Shown piece by piece: positions 20,175 to 29,442 of a stretch of 64,000 nt of DNA. Position 1 is the first letter of the stretch, and each line of letters starts with the position of its first letter. Under the pieces are notes generated by a model. It worked only from the letters and a program-made list of their open reading frames with translations. It had not been told where the DNA came from and made no database searches. The stretch comes from Belnapia moabensis DSM 16746. GTDB lineage: Bacteria; Pseudomonadota; Alphaproteobacteria; Acetobacterales; Acetobacteraceae. The stretch lies in the NCBI RefSeq assembly GCF_000745835.1, contig NZ_JQKB01000008.1, positions 101,660-165,659 of the forward strand, given 5' to 3'. Both the position numbers and the translations under genes were made by a program.

Positions 20175-20203
20175 TCGCTAGGCTTTTGCGGCACCAGGGT
20201 CAA
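20175..20203 (-). promoter_or_regulatory. Predicted rpsA promoter inside the end of cmk
   Basis: TTGACC (20198-20203) and TAGCGA (20175-20180) on the minus strand have a 17-base spacer. The pair overlaps the last codons and stop of cmk. It would give rpsA its own transcript with a leader of about 245 nucleotides. Confidence 0.4.
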
Positions 20204-20831
20204 GAGAATTCAGCCGGTCCCGGATCATCGCCATGGCCGTGGCGAAGGCCGCCTCGGCATCGAGCGCGGTGGTGTCGAGGATGAGGGCATCCTCGGCGGG
20301 ACGGAGCGGGGCGACGGGGCGGTTGCTATCCTGCTCGTCGCGGGTGTGGATCTCGGCGGCGACCTGCGCCCGGTCGGCCGCGACGCCGCGGGACCGCAGC
20401 TCCAGCCAGCGGCGGCGGGCGCGCTCCTCCGGGGTGGCGGTGACGAAGAGCTTCACCGGCGCCGCGGGGAAGACGACGGTGCCGATGTCCCGCCCGTCCA
20501 TCACCGCGCCGTGGCGGCGGCCGAATTCGCGCTGCCAGTCGAGCAGGGCGGCGCGCACCGCGGGGATGGCGGCGACGGTGCTGGCGGCCATGTCGGCGGC
20601 CGGGCCGCGCAGGTCGGAGCGGTCCAGGTCTTCCGGGCGGAGGGCGCCGGCCTCGGCGGCGGCGATGGCGGCGTCGTGCGGATCGGCCTCGCGGTCGAGA
20701 ACGCGGCGGCCGGTCGCGCGGTAGAGCAGGCCGGTATCGAGATAGGGCAGGCCGAGCGCGGCGGCGAGGCGGCGGGCCAGCGTGCCCTTGCCGGCGGCGG
20801 CCGGCCCGTCGACGGCGATGACGAGGCTCAT
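20178..20831 (-). CDS. cmk: Cytidylate kinase
   Basis: Phosphorylates CMP and dCMP with ATP, 217 residues. The P-loop reads DGPAAAGKGT at residues 8-17, followed by LPYLDTGLLYRA, the MDGRDIGTVVFP motif and the RRWLELRSRG lid region with the HTRDEQDSNR block. The ATG overlaps the aroA stop as ATGA. The aroA-cmk-rpsA order is widely conserved in proteobacteria. A possible promoter for rpsA lies in its last codons. Confidence 0.97.
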   Translation of the reverse strand: MSLVIAVDGPAAAGKGTLARRLAAALGLPYLDTGLLYRATGRRVLDREADPHDAAIAAAEAGALRPEDLDRSDLRGPAADMAASTVAAIPAVRAALLDWQREFGRRHGAVMDGRDIGTVVFPAAPVKLFVTATPEERARRRWLELRSRGVAADRAQVAAEIHTRDEQDSNRPVAPLRPAEDALILDTTALDAEAAFATAMAMIRDRLNSLDPGAAKA

Positions 20832-22177
20832 GCCGGGCGGATCGCCTCGCTGCCGGCGGCGCGGTTCATCAGCGCGGCGAAGCCGGGGAAGCTGGTCTCG
20901 ATAAAGCCGGCATCGTCCACCGCGACGGGCGCGCGGGCGGCGAGGCCCATCACCAGGGCACTCATCGCCAGGCGGTGGTCCATATGGGTGACGACGGTGC
21001 CGCCGCCCGGGATGACGCCGCCGGTGCCCTCCACCAGCAGGTCGTCGCCCTCGATCCGTGCGGCGATGCCGTTGGCGGCGAGCATCGCGGCGGCGGCGGC
21101 CAGGCGGTCGCTCTCCTTCACCCGCAGCTCGGCGAGGCCGCGCATGCGGGTGATGCCCGTCGCGGCGGCGGCGGCGACGGCAAGGACTGGATACTCGTCG
21201 ATCATTGAAGGGGCGCGCTCCGGCGGCACCTCGACGGCCCGGAGCGGCCCATGGGTGGCGACCAGGTCACCGACCGGCTCGCCGCCCTCGACGCGGGCAT
21301 TCTCGATGCGCAACTCGGCGCCCATCTCGCGGAGCGTGGCGAAGAGGCCGGTTCGCAGAGGGTTGAGGCCGACATTGGCGATCGTCACCTGCGAGCCGGG
21401 GACGAGCAGGGCCGCGACCAGCAGGAAGGCGGCGGAAGAAGGGTCGCCGGGGACGAGGATCGGGGCCGCGGTCAGCTCCGGCTGGCCCTCGAGCTCGATC
21501 ACCCTTCCCTCGGCGGTGTCCTCGACGCGGACGGCGGCACCGAAATGGCGGAGCATGTTCTCTGTGTGGTCGCGGGTCGGCTCCGGTTCCACCACGCGGG
21601 TGGTGCCGCGGGCGCAGAGGCCGGCGAGAAGGCAGGCCGACTTCACCTGAGCCGAGGCGACGGGCAGCCGGTAGTCGAGCGGCAGAGGATCGGTGGCGCC
21701 CTGGACGGCAAGCGGCAGGCGGCCGCCCTCGCGGGTCCAGAAGCTGGCGCCGGTTGCCGAGAGCGGGTCGGTCACCCGCAGCATGGGGCGCCGGCGGAGC
21801 GAGGCATCGCCCGTCATCACCGAAAATATGGGATGGCCGGCGAGCAGCCCGCAAAGCAGCCGGGCGGCGGTGCCGCTATTGCCCATGTCGAGCACATCCG
21901 CCGGTTCGACCAGGCCGCCGATCCCGCGCCCGGCGACGCGCCAGGCACCGGGGCCCTGCTGCTCCACCGTCGCACCGAGGGCGCGCATGGCGGCGGCGGT
22001 GCGGAGCACGTCCTCGCCTTCCAGCAGCCCCTCGATCTCCGTGGTGCCGATGGCGAGCGCGCCGAACATCAGCGCGCGATGGCTGATCGACTTGTCTCCC
22101 GGCACGCGATGGGTGCCGGAGAGGGGCGCGGCGGGCGCCTGGGCGCGGAGCGGCCTGGGGGAAGCATCATGGGACAT
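20828..22177 (-). CDS. aroA: 3-phosphoshikimate 1-carboxyvinyltransferase (EPSP synthase)
   Basis: Sixth step of the shikimate pathway: joins phosphoenolpyruvate to shikimate-3-phosphate. It has 449 residues. PGDKS (26-30) and NSGTAAR (100-106) bind substrates; SAQVKSACLLAGL, RDHTENMLRHFG and RVKESDRL are also present. GDKS, SAQVK and RDHTE are motifs associated with class II EPSP synthases, the group that includes the glyphosate-tolerant CP4 enzyme. The fourth class II motif reads NPLR rather than N-x-T-R, and the glycine of the GNSG loop is not replaced by alanine, so tolerance cannot be assumed. The ATG at 22177 (MSHDASPRPL) is chosen over an upstream in-frame ATG. It leads the aroA-cmk-rpsA operon. 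Confidence 0.97.
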   Translation of the reverse strand: MSHDASPRPLRAQAPAAPLSGTHRVPGDKSISHRALMFGALAIGTTEIEGLLEGEDVLRTAAAMRALGATVEQQGPGAWRVAGRGIGGLVEPADVLDMGNSGTAARLLCGLLAGHPIFSVMTGDASLRRRPMLRVTDPLSATGASFWTREGGRLPLAVQGATDPLPLDYRLPVASAQVKSACLLAGLCARGTTRVVEPEPTRDHTENMLRHFGAAVRVEDTAEGRVIELEGQPELTAAPILVPGDPSSAAFLLVAALLVPGSQVTIANVGLNPLRTGLFATLREMGAELRIENARVEGGEPVGDLVATHGPLRAVEVPPERAPSMIDEYPVLAVAAAAATGITRMRGLAELRVKESDRLAAAAAMLAANGIAARIEGDDLLVEGTGGVIPGGGTVVTHMDHRLAMSALVMGLAARAPVAVDDAGFIETSFPGFAALMNRAAGSEAIRPA

Positions 22178-22189
22178 GGCCCCGCGCGT

Positions 22190-22219
22190 TTGACATGCCC
22201 CGGCCCCGCGTGGCAATGC
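22190..22219 (+). promoter_or_regulatory. Possible promoter of the TIGR02300-recF operon
   Basis: A perfect TTGACA lies at 22190-22195, in the 125-base divergent spacer between aroA and the zinc-ribbon gene. The best -10 (CAATGC, 18-base spacing) is poor, so the call rests on the -35 alone. Confidence 0.25.
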
Positions 22220-22302
22220 GCGTGACCCGTTTTCAGCCGCCGACGCGCAGCCGCCACACCAACCCTGCGCGCCGGCGGCCAGATCCTCACGAGGCTTCCC
22301 CC

Positions 22303-22629
22303 ATGGCCAAGCCCGAACTGGGCCTCAAGCGTGTCTGCGTCGCCTGCGGCACGAAATTCTACGACCTCACCCGAGCACCCGCCATCTGCCCGAAATGCGG
22401 CACGGAGCAGCCGGCCGAGCAGCCGCGCCTGCGCCGTGCCGCGGGCAGCCTGCCGGTGGACGACAAGCTGAAGAAGCGCGCCGCCGTGCCCGACGCCGAG
22501 GCGGATGATGTCGAGCTGGAGGATGTCGAGGCCGATGAGACGGTCGAGGACGCCGAGGAGCTCGACGACGAGGCCGATGCGATCGGCGAGGAGATCGAGG
22601 TCGAAGGCGATCGCGACGAGGAAGGCTGA
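22303..22629 (+). CDS. TIGR02300 family zinc-ribbon protein with acidic tail
   Basis: A 108-residue protein of a family confined largely to alphaproteobacteria; its function is unknown. The N-terminal part has a four-cysteine zinc ribbon (C12, C15, C29, C32) around the family signature KFYDLTR. Residues 65-108 are almost entirely aspartate, glutamate, valine and alanine, a strongly acidic tail that could contact basic proteins. The ATG at 22303 has GAGG nine bases upstream. It is divergent from aroA, a conserved neighbour for this family, and lies 21 bases before recF. Confidence 0.9.
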   Translation: MAKPELGLKRVCVACGTKFYDLTRAPAICPKCGTEQPAEQPRLRRAAGSLPVDDKLKKRAAVPDAEADDVELEDVEADETVEDAEELDDEADAIGEEIEVEGDRDEEG

Positions 22630-22650
22630 CCCCGGCGCGGGCGGCGCGCC

Positions 22651-23829
22651 ATGACGGCGCCGCCGCCCGCCCTTCTGCTGACCCGGCTGATGCTGCGGGA
22701 TTTCCGCAGCTACCCGGCGCTGACCGTCGCCTTCCGGTCCCGCATCGTCGCCGTCTCCGGGGAGAACGGTGTCGGCAAGACCAACCTGCTGGAAGCCATC
22801 AGCCTGCTCGGCCCTGGACGCGGGCTGCGCGGGGCCCGCATGGCCGATTGCGCCCGGCAGGCGGGGGAGGGGCCGCGCCCCTGGGCCGTCGCCGGGCGGT
22901 TCGACAGCGCGGCCTACCAGGACTTCGACATCGGCACCGGCACGCCGGAGGGCGGGCCGATCGAGCGCCGGACCTTCCGCCTCGACGGTGCGCCCGTGCG
23001 CAGCCAGGCGGAACTGGCGGAGCGGGTGGCGCTGGTCTGGCTCACCCCGCAGATGGACCGGCTGTTCCAGGACGGTGCAGGCGACCGGCGGCGCTTCCTC
23101 GACCGGCTGGTCTGGGCGCTGGAGCCGCACCATGCCCGCGAGGTTGCCGCCTATGAGAACGCCATGGCCCAGCGCAACCGCCTGCTGGCCCAGGAGCGGC
23201 GCGAGGGCAGGGGGGTGGACCCGGCCTGGCTCGCGGCGCTGGAGGATGCCATGGCGCGGCACGGCGTCGCCGCGGCGGCCGCACGGCGGGGGCTGGTCGG
23301 GCGGCTGAACGGGGTGCTGCTCGGCGGCATCACCGGCGATTTCCCGGCGGCACGGCTAGACCTGCAATGCGCCGCCGCCGCCGCGCTGGACGAGGCGCCG
23401 GCGCTGGCGGTGGAGGACGGGCTGCGCGAGGGCTGGGCGGCCAGCCGAGGGCGGGATGCCGCCGCCGGGGCGACGCTGGAAGGTCCCCATCGGGCCGACC
23501 TGCTCTTTACCCATGCGCCGAAGGGGCTGCCGGCCGCGCTCTGCTCCACCGGCGAGCAGAAGGCCCTGCTGATCGCCGTGGTGCTGGCCCATGCCAGGCT
23601 GATCGCCGATGCCCGCGGCTTCGCCCCCCTGCTGCTGCTGGACGAGGTGGCGGCCCATCTGGATGCCCGCCGGCGGGAGGCGCTGTTCGAGGCGCTGGCG
23701 GCCCTGCCGGCCCAGGCCTTCCTTACCGGCACGGATGCGGGCATTTTCACTTCCCTGCGCGGCACCGCCGAGGGCTTCCGAGCCCTGCCCGGTGCACTCG
23801 TTCCGGATGGCGATTTACCCGTGTCCTGA
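22651..23829 (+). CDS. recF: DNA replication/repair protein RecF
   Basis: An SMC-like ATPase that loads RecA at gapped DNA, 392 residues. Walker A GENGVGKT is at 37-44 after the typical LRDFRSYP opening. The QMDRLFQDGAGDRRRFLDRLV block, the ABC signature region STGEQKALL and the LLLLDEVAAHLD Walker B/D-loop are intact. In many bacteria it sits in dnaA-dnaN-recF-gyrB; here dnaA and dnaN are absent upstream, but the recF-gyrB link is kept. The start ATG at 22651 follows the zinc-ribbon gene by 21 bases. Confidence 0.96.
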   Translation: MTAPPPALLLTRLMLRDFRSYPALTVAFRSRIVAVSGENGVGKTNLLEAISLLGPGRGLRGARMADCARQAGEGPRPWAVAGRFDSAAYQDFDIGTGTPEGGPIERRTFRLDGAPVRSQAELAERVALVWLTPQMDRLFQDGAGDRRRFLDRLVWALEPHHAREVAAYENAMAQRNRLLAQERREGRGVDPAWLAALEDAMARHGVAAAAARRGLVGRLNGVLLGGITGDFPAARLDLQCAAAAALDEAPALAVEDGLREGWAASRGRDAAAGATLEGPHRADLLFTHAPKGLPAALCSTGEQKALLIAVVLAHARLIADARGFAPLLLLDEVAAHLDARRREALFEALAALPAQAFLTGTDAGIFTSLRGTAEGFRALPGALVPDGDLPVS

Positions 23830-23872
23830 CGCCTGGGACTCCCTATATAGAGTGTCGTCCCCATAGCGTTGA

Positions 23873-26341
<2,469 letters not shown>

Positions 26342-26356
26342 CTCCGGCGCGGCCAC

Positions 26357-26385
26357 TTGAAGGCGTATTCCCTCCGCCTTACGAT
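26357..26385 (+). promoter_or_regulatory. Predicted promoter of the metal-efflux operon
   Basis: TTGAAG (26357-26362) and TACGAT (26380-26385) are 17 bases apart, in the spacer after gyrB. A short GGCG/CGCC dyad (26362-26365 and 26375-26378) lies within the promoter and could be contacted by a metal sensor; this is only a suggestion. No regulator gene is next to the operon. Confidence 0.4.
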
Positions 26386-26456
26386 TTCGACATATGGCAT
26401 GGAGGTGCGGCTTGGACCGCGGCGCAGGCAGGACGGGGCTGACGAGGGGCCGGGCG

Positions 26457-26780
26457 ATGATCGCCCGGCTTCTGGCGTTGGCTGTCCTGCTTGCATCCTT
26501 GCTGGTGCCGGTTTTCGCCGAGGCTTCGCCCTCGGCCGGGCCCGCCACGCTGGTCTTGGCTCCGATGGACCAGGACGGCATGCCGGACGCGCCGTCCCGC
26601 CCGCACGGCATCCTCCATGCGGGGCCTCACTGCGCCTGCCAGCCGGCTGACCGCCTGGCGCCGCCGCAGACCGTCGGGCGGCGGCGGCTGGCCATTACCC
26701 TGGACCGGCCGGTGCCCCTTGCCGACCGCGCCCGCGCCTCCCACGAGGCGGAGCCACCCGCGCGCCCACCCAGAGCCTGA
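26457..26780 (+). CDS. Small exported His/Cys protein, CzcI-like, at the head of the efflux operon
   Basis: A 107-residue protein with a signal peptide (MIARLLALAVLLASLLVPVFA). The mature part has a cluster of possible metal ligands in HGILHAGPHCACQ, followed by a basic/proline-rich tail. Its size, export signal, His/Cys cluster and position directly before czcC-czcB-czcA resemble CzcI of Cupriavidus, a periplasmic regulator of metal efflux, but I cannot show sequence homology by eye. The ATG at 26457 has GAGGGG seven bases upstream and is preferred to the in-frame ATG at 26394, which would move the signal peptide inward. A strong hairpin separates it from czcC. Confidence 0.7.
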   Translation: MIARLLALAVLLASLLVPVFAEASPSAGPATLVLAPMDQDGMPDAPSRPHGILHAGPHCACQPADRLAPPQTVGRRRLAITLDRPVPLADRARASHEAEPPARPPRA

Positions 26781-26804
26781 CGGAAGCAGAGCCGCCGCGG
26801 CCGC

Positions 26805-26828
26805 CCTGCCCTGTAAGACCAGGGCAGG
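26805..26828 (+). other. Intercistronic hairpin before czcC
   Basis: CCTGCCCTG and CAGGGCAGG form a perfect 9-bp stem around the loop TAAGAC. No T-run follows, so it is not a standard terminator. It could partly terminate, protect or process the transcript between the small protein and the pump genes. Confidence 0.6.
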
Positions 26829-26864
26829 CGACCTGACTCGAATTCCGTCTGCCTCACGGGTGTC

Positions 26865-28217
26865 ATGCTGATCCGAATCCCGTCCCGCGTTCCGTTCGCC
26901 CTGCTGGGGGCGGTCCTGCTCGCCACGAGTCTCGTGTTTCCTGTGGGCGCCGAGCCACCGCCCCGCCGCCACCCGGCCCAGGCACGGCCCGTCGCGGCAC
27001 CCGCGCCGGATCAGCTCGCTCGCCTGCTGGTGACTTCCCCCGAGCAGGCGGTAGGCCTCGCCCTGGCGCGTGCCCCCATCCTGCGCAGCGCCGAGGCAGG
27101 GCCGCAGGCCGCGCGGGGCGACCGCGTCACCGCCGGGCTGCGGCCCAATCCGGATGCTGGCTTCAATGCCGAGAATATCGGCGGCAGCGGGTCCTATGGC
27201 GGCCTTTCGTCCTTGCAGGCCACCTACTCGCTGTCCCAGCGCATCGAGACCGGCGGCAAGCGGCAGGCCCGCATCGCGGCGGCGGACCGGGCCGTGGCGC
27301 TGACCGGCCTCGATGTCGAGGCCCTGCGCCTCGACTTGGCGCGTGAGGTCGTCCGCGCTTTGGCCGAGGTGGTGGCCAGTGGCCGTGCGGTGGAGATCGC
27401 CCGCGAGCGGGTGCGGCTGGCGGATGAGGTGCTGCGCGCAACACGCGGCCGGGTCGAGGCCGGGCGGGAGGCCTTTCCGCAGCAGCGCCGGGCCGAGGTG
27501 GCGCGGGAGACCGCCGCGGTCTTCCTCGAACGCTCGGAGCGGGAGGCGGCGGTCGCGCTCCGCGCCCTCTCGGTGCTCCTGGCGACGCCTGCGATCGAGG
27601 TCATGCCCGCCCGGTCGGCCTGGTTCGACGACCCCGGCCCGCGCCCCGACCCTGCCAGGGCGCCCACCGCGCCGCCGGACCAGCTCGACCGCGCCAGGCT
27701 CGACGCGCTGATCGAGCAGCGCCGCGCCGAGCTCGACCTGCAGCGGCGCAACGCCGTGCCGGATGTCACGCTCGGCGCCGGCGTCCGCCGCTTCCGCGAG
27801 GCGGGCGGGGACACCGCCTTCGTGCTCGGTCTCAGCGTGCCGCTGCCGGTCTTCGACCGGAACCAGGGCAACATCCTGCGCGCCGGGGCCGAGCTGAACC
27901 GGGCCGAGGCCGAGGCGGAGCGCGGGAGACTCTATCTCGATGCCGCCCTGGGCGATGCCGAGCGCCGCCTGGACCAGTCCTGGCGGGCCGCCGACTCGCT
28001 TCGCCGCATCGTCCTGCCTGCGGCGGAGGAGGCTGCAGCCGGGGCGCGGGAGGGCTATGCGGCGGGCAAATTCTCGCTGCTCGAGGTGCTCGACGCCCAG
28101 CGTGCACTCTCCGATGCGCGCGAGCAGCGCAACGCCGCCCTGCTCGAGGTGCAGCAGCTGCGCGCCGACATCGCCCGGCTCCGCGGCCGTGCCCTCGCCA
28201 CGGCAGGGAGGCCGTGA
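26865..28217 (+). CDS. czcC: Outer-membrane efflux channel, CzcC/TolC family
   Basis: A 450-residue outer-membrane factor of a heavy-metal RND pump. A signal peptide ends near residue 30. Two OEP repeats follow: the first with QAVGLALARAPILRSAEAGPQ, the strand region NPDAGFNAENIGG and the QRIETGGKRQARI motif typical of CzcC; the second with VPDVTLGAGVRRF, GLSVPLPVFDRNQGNI and the GYAAGKFSLLEVLDAQRAL end. Long coiled-coil helices lie between. Symbol by family resemblance; the metal is not determined. It is followed by the adaptor gene with a GTGA/ATG overlap region. Confidence 0.92.
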   Translation: MLIRIPSRVPFALLGAVLLATSLVFPVGAEPPPRRHPAQARPVAAPAPDQLARLLVTSPEQAVGLALARAPILRSAEAGPQAARGDRVTAGLRPNPDAGFNAENIGGSGSYGGLSSLQATYSLSQRIETGGKRQARIAAADRAVALTGLDVEALRLDLAREVVRALAEVVASGRAVEIARERVRLADEVLRATRGRVEAGREAFPQQRRAEVARETAAVFLERSEREAAVALRALSVLLATPAIEVMPARSAWFDDPGPRPDPARAPTAPPDQLDRARLDALIEQRRAELDLQRRNAVPDVTLGAGVRRFREAGGDTAFVLGLSVPLPVFDRNQGNILRAGAELNRAEAEAERGRLYLDAALGDAERRLDQSWRAADSLRRIVLPAAEEAAAGAREGYAAGKFSLLEVLDAQRALSDAREQRNAALLEVQQLRADIARLRGRALATAGRP

Positions 28218-28219
28218 CC

Positions 28220-29440
28220 ATGAAATCCGCTCTCGGATTCCTTGCCGGTGCCGCCCTGGCGCTCGGCGCCGCGACGCTGGCGCCCGGCCTGCCTGCCGGC
28301 CTGCGCGCGGGCCTCGGCCTTGCCCCGCCGCATGCGAGAGGAGACCACGACCATGACCATGCAGCGCGGGTGTCGCATGACGATGAGGCCCCCGAGGGAA
28401 CCCTCCGCATGACCCAGGAAGAAGCCGCCGCCGCCGGGATCGCGCTGGCGGAGGCCGGCCCCGGCATCGTCGCGCGCCGCGTCTCCCTGCCCGGCACGGT
28501 CGCCGCGAATGCCGATCGCCTGGCCCATGTCCCTGCCCGCGTGACCGGCATCGTCACCGCCCTGCACCGCCGCCTCGGCGACACGGTGGCGGCAGGCGAG
28601 GTGCTGTCGGTGGTCGAGAGCGCCGAGATCGCCATCGCCAAGGGCGACTACCTCGCCGCGTTGCGCACCACCGAGCTCGCCCGCCTCACCCATGAGCGCG
28701 AGCAGCGGCTATGGCAGCGCCGCATCTCTGCCGAGCAGGACTTCCTGAAGGCACGGACCGACTGGCAGGAGGCGCAGATCCGCCTCGATCTCGCTCGCCA
28801 GAAGCTCGCCGCCATCGGCCTCAGCGAGGCCGAGATCGAGGCCTTGCCGCGCCAGCCGATCGAGGCGCTGCGGCGCCAGGAGGTGCGGGCGCCGATTGCC
28901 GGGCGGATCACCTCCCGCCCCCGGATGCTTGGCGACGCGGTCTCGGCCGAGGCGGAGGTCTATACGCTCGCTGACCTCTCCACCGTCTGGGTGGAGCTGG
29001 CGGTGCCGCCGGCCGACCTCGCCTTCGTCGCGGACGGGATGCCGGTGCGCATCCGGGGCGAGGCGCGCGGCGAGGGCCGTATCGTCTTCCTCAGCCCGGT
29101 GCTCGACCCGGAGACGCGCTCCGCCCGTGCCGTGGTCGAGCTGCCGAACCCGGAGGGCGTCTTCCGCCCGGGCGGCTTCGTCACCGCTGAGGTCGCCGCC
29201 GCCCGCACTTCCGTGCCGGTGCTGGTGCCGCGTGGCGCGGTGCAGGAGATCGGCGGCGAGAGTGTCGTCTTCCTGCGCACGCCCGAAGGCTTCGCGCGGC
29301 GCGAGGTGGTGCTCGGCCGCGGCGATCAGGAGGGTGTCGAGGTCGTCTCCGGCCTCGATCCTGGCGAGCGCTACGCCGCCGCGGGCAGCTTCATCCTCAA
29401 GGCCGAGCTCGGCAAGGCCGAAGCCGGGCACGAGCACTAG
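28220..29440 (+). CDS. czcB: RND efflux periplasmic adaptor, CzcB family
   Basis: Membrane-fusion protein linking the CzcA pump to the CzcC channel, 406 residues. Domains in order are an N-terminal membrane anchor or signal (residues 2-30), a histidine-rich segment HARGDHDHDHAARVSHDDE that may bind metal, a lipoyl-type half motif ARVTGIVTALHRRLGDTV, an alpha-helical hairpin, the second lipoyl half VRAPIAGRITSR, and a beta-barrel with GGFVTAEV. The C-terminus GHEH adds two histidines. ATG at 28220 has GGGAGG eight bases upstream; GTG at 28214 overlaps the czcC stop but leaves only two bases to that site. The histidine-rich parts support a metal rather than drug substrate. Confidence 0.92.
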   Translation: MKSALGFLAGAALALGAATLAPGLPAGLRAGLGLAPPHARGDHDHDHAARVSHDDEAPEGTLRMTQEEAAAAGIALAEAGPGIVARRVSLPGTVAANADRLAHVPARVTGIVTALHRRLGDTVAAGEVLSVVESAEIAIAKGDYLAALRTTELARLTHEREQRLWQRRISAEQDFLKARTDWQEAQIRLDLARQKLAAIGLSEAEIEALPRQPIEALRRQEVRAPIAGRITSRPRMLGDAVSAEAEVYTLADLSTVWVELAVPPADLAFVADGMPVRIRGEARGEGRIVFLSPVLDPETRSARAVVELPNPEGVFRPGGFVTAEVAAARTSVPVLVPRGAVQEIGGESVVFLRTPEGFARREVVLGRGDQEGVEVVSGLDPGERYAAAGSFILKAELGKAEAGHEH

Positions 29441-29442
29441 CC

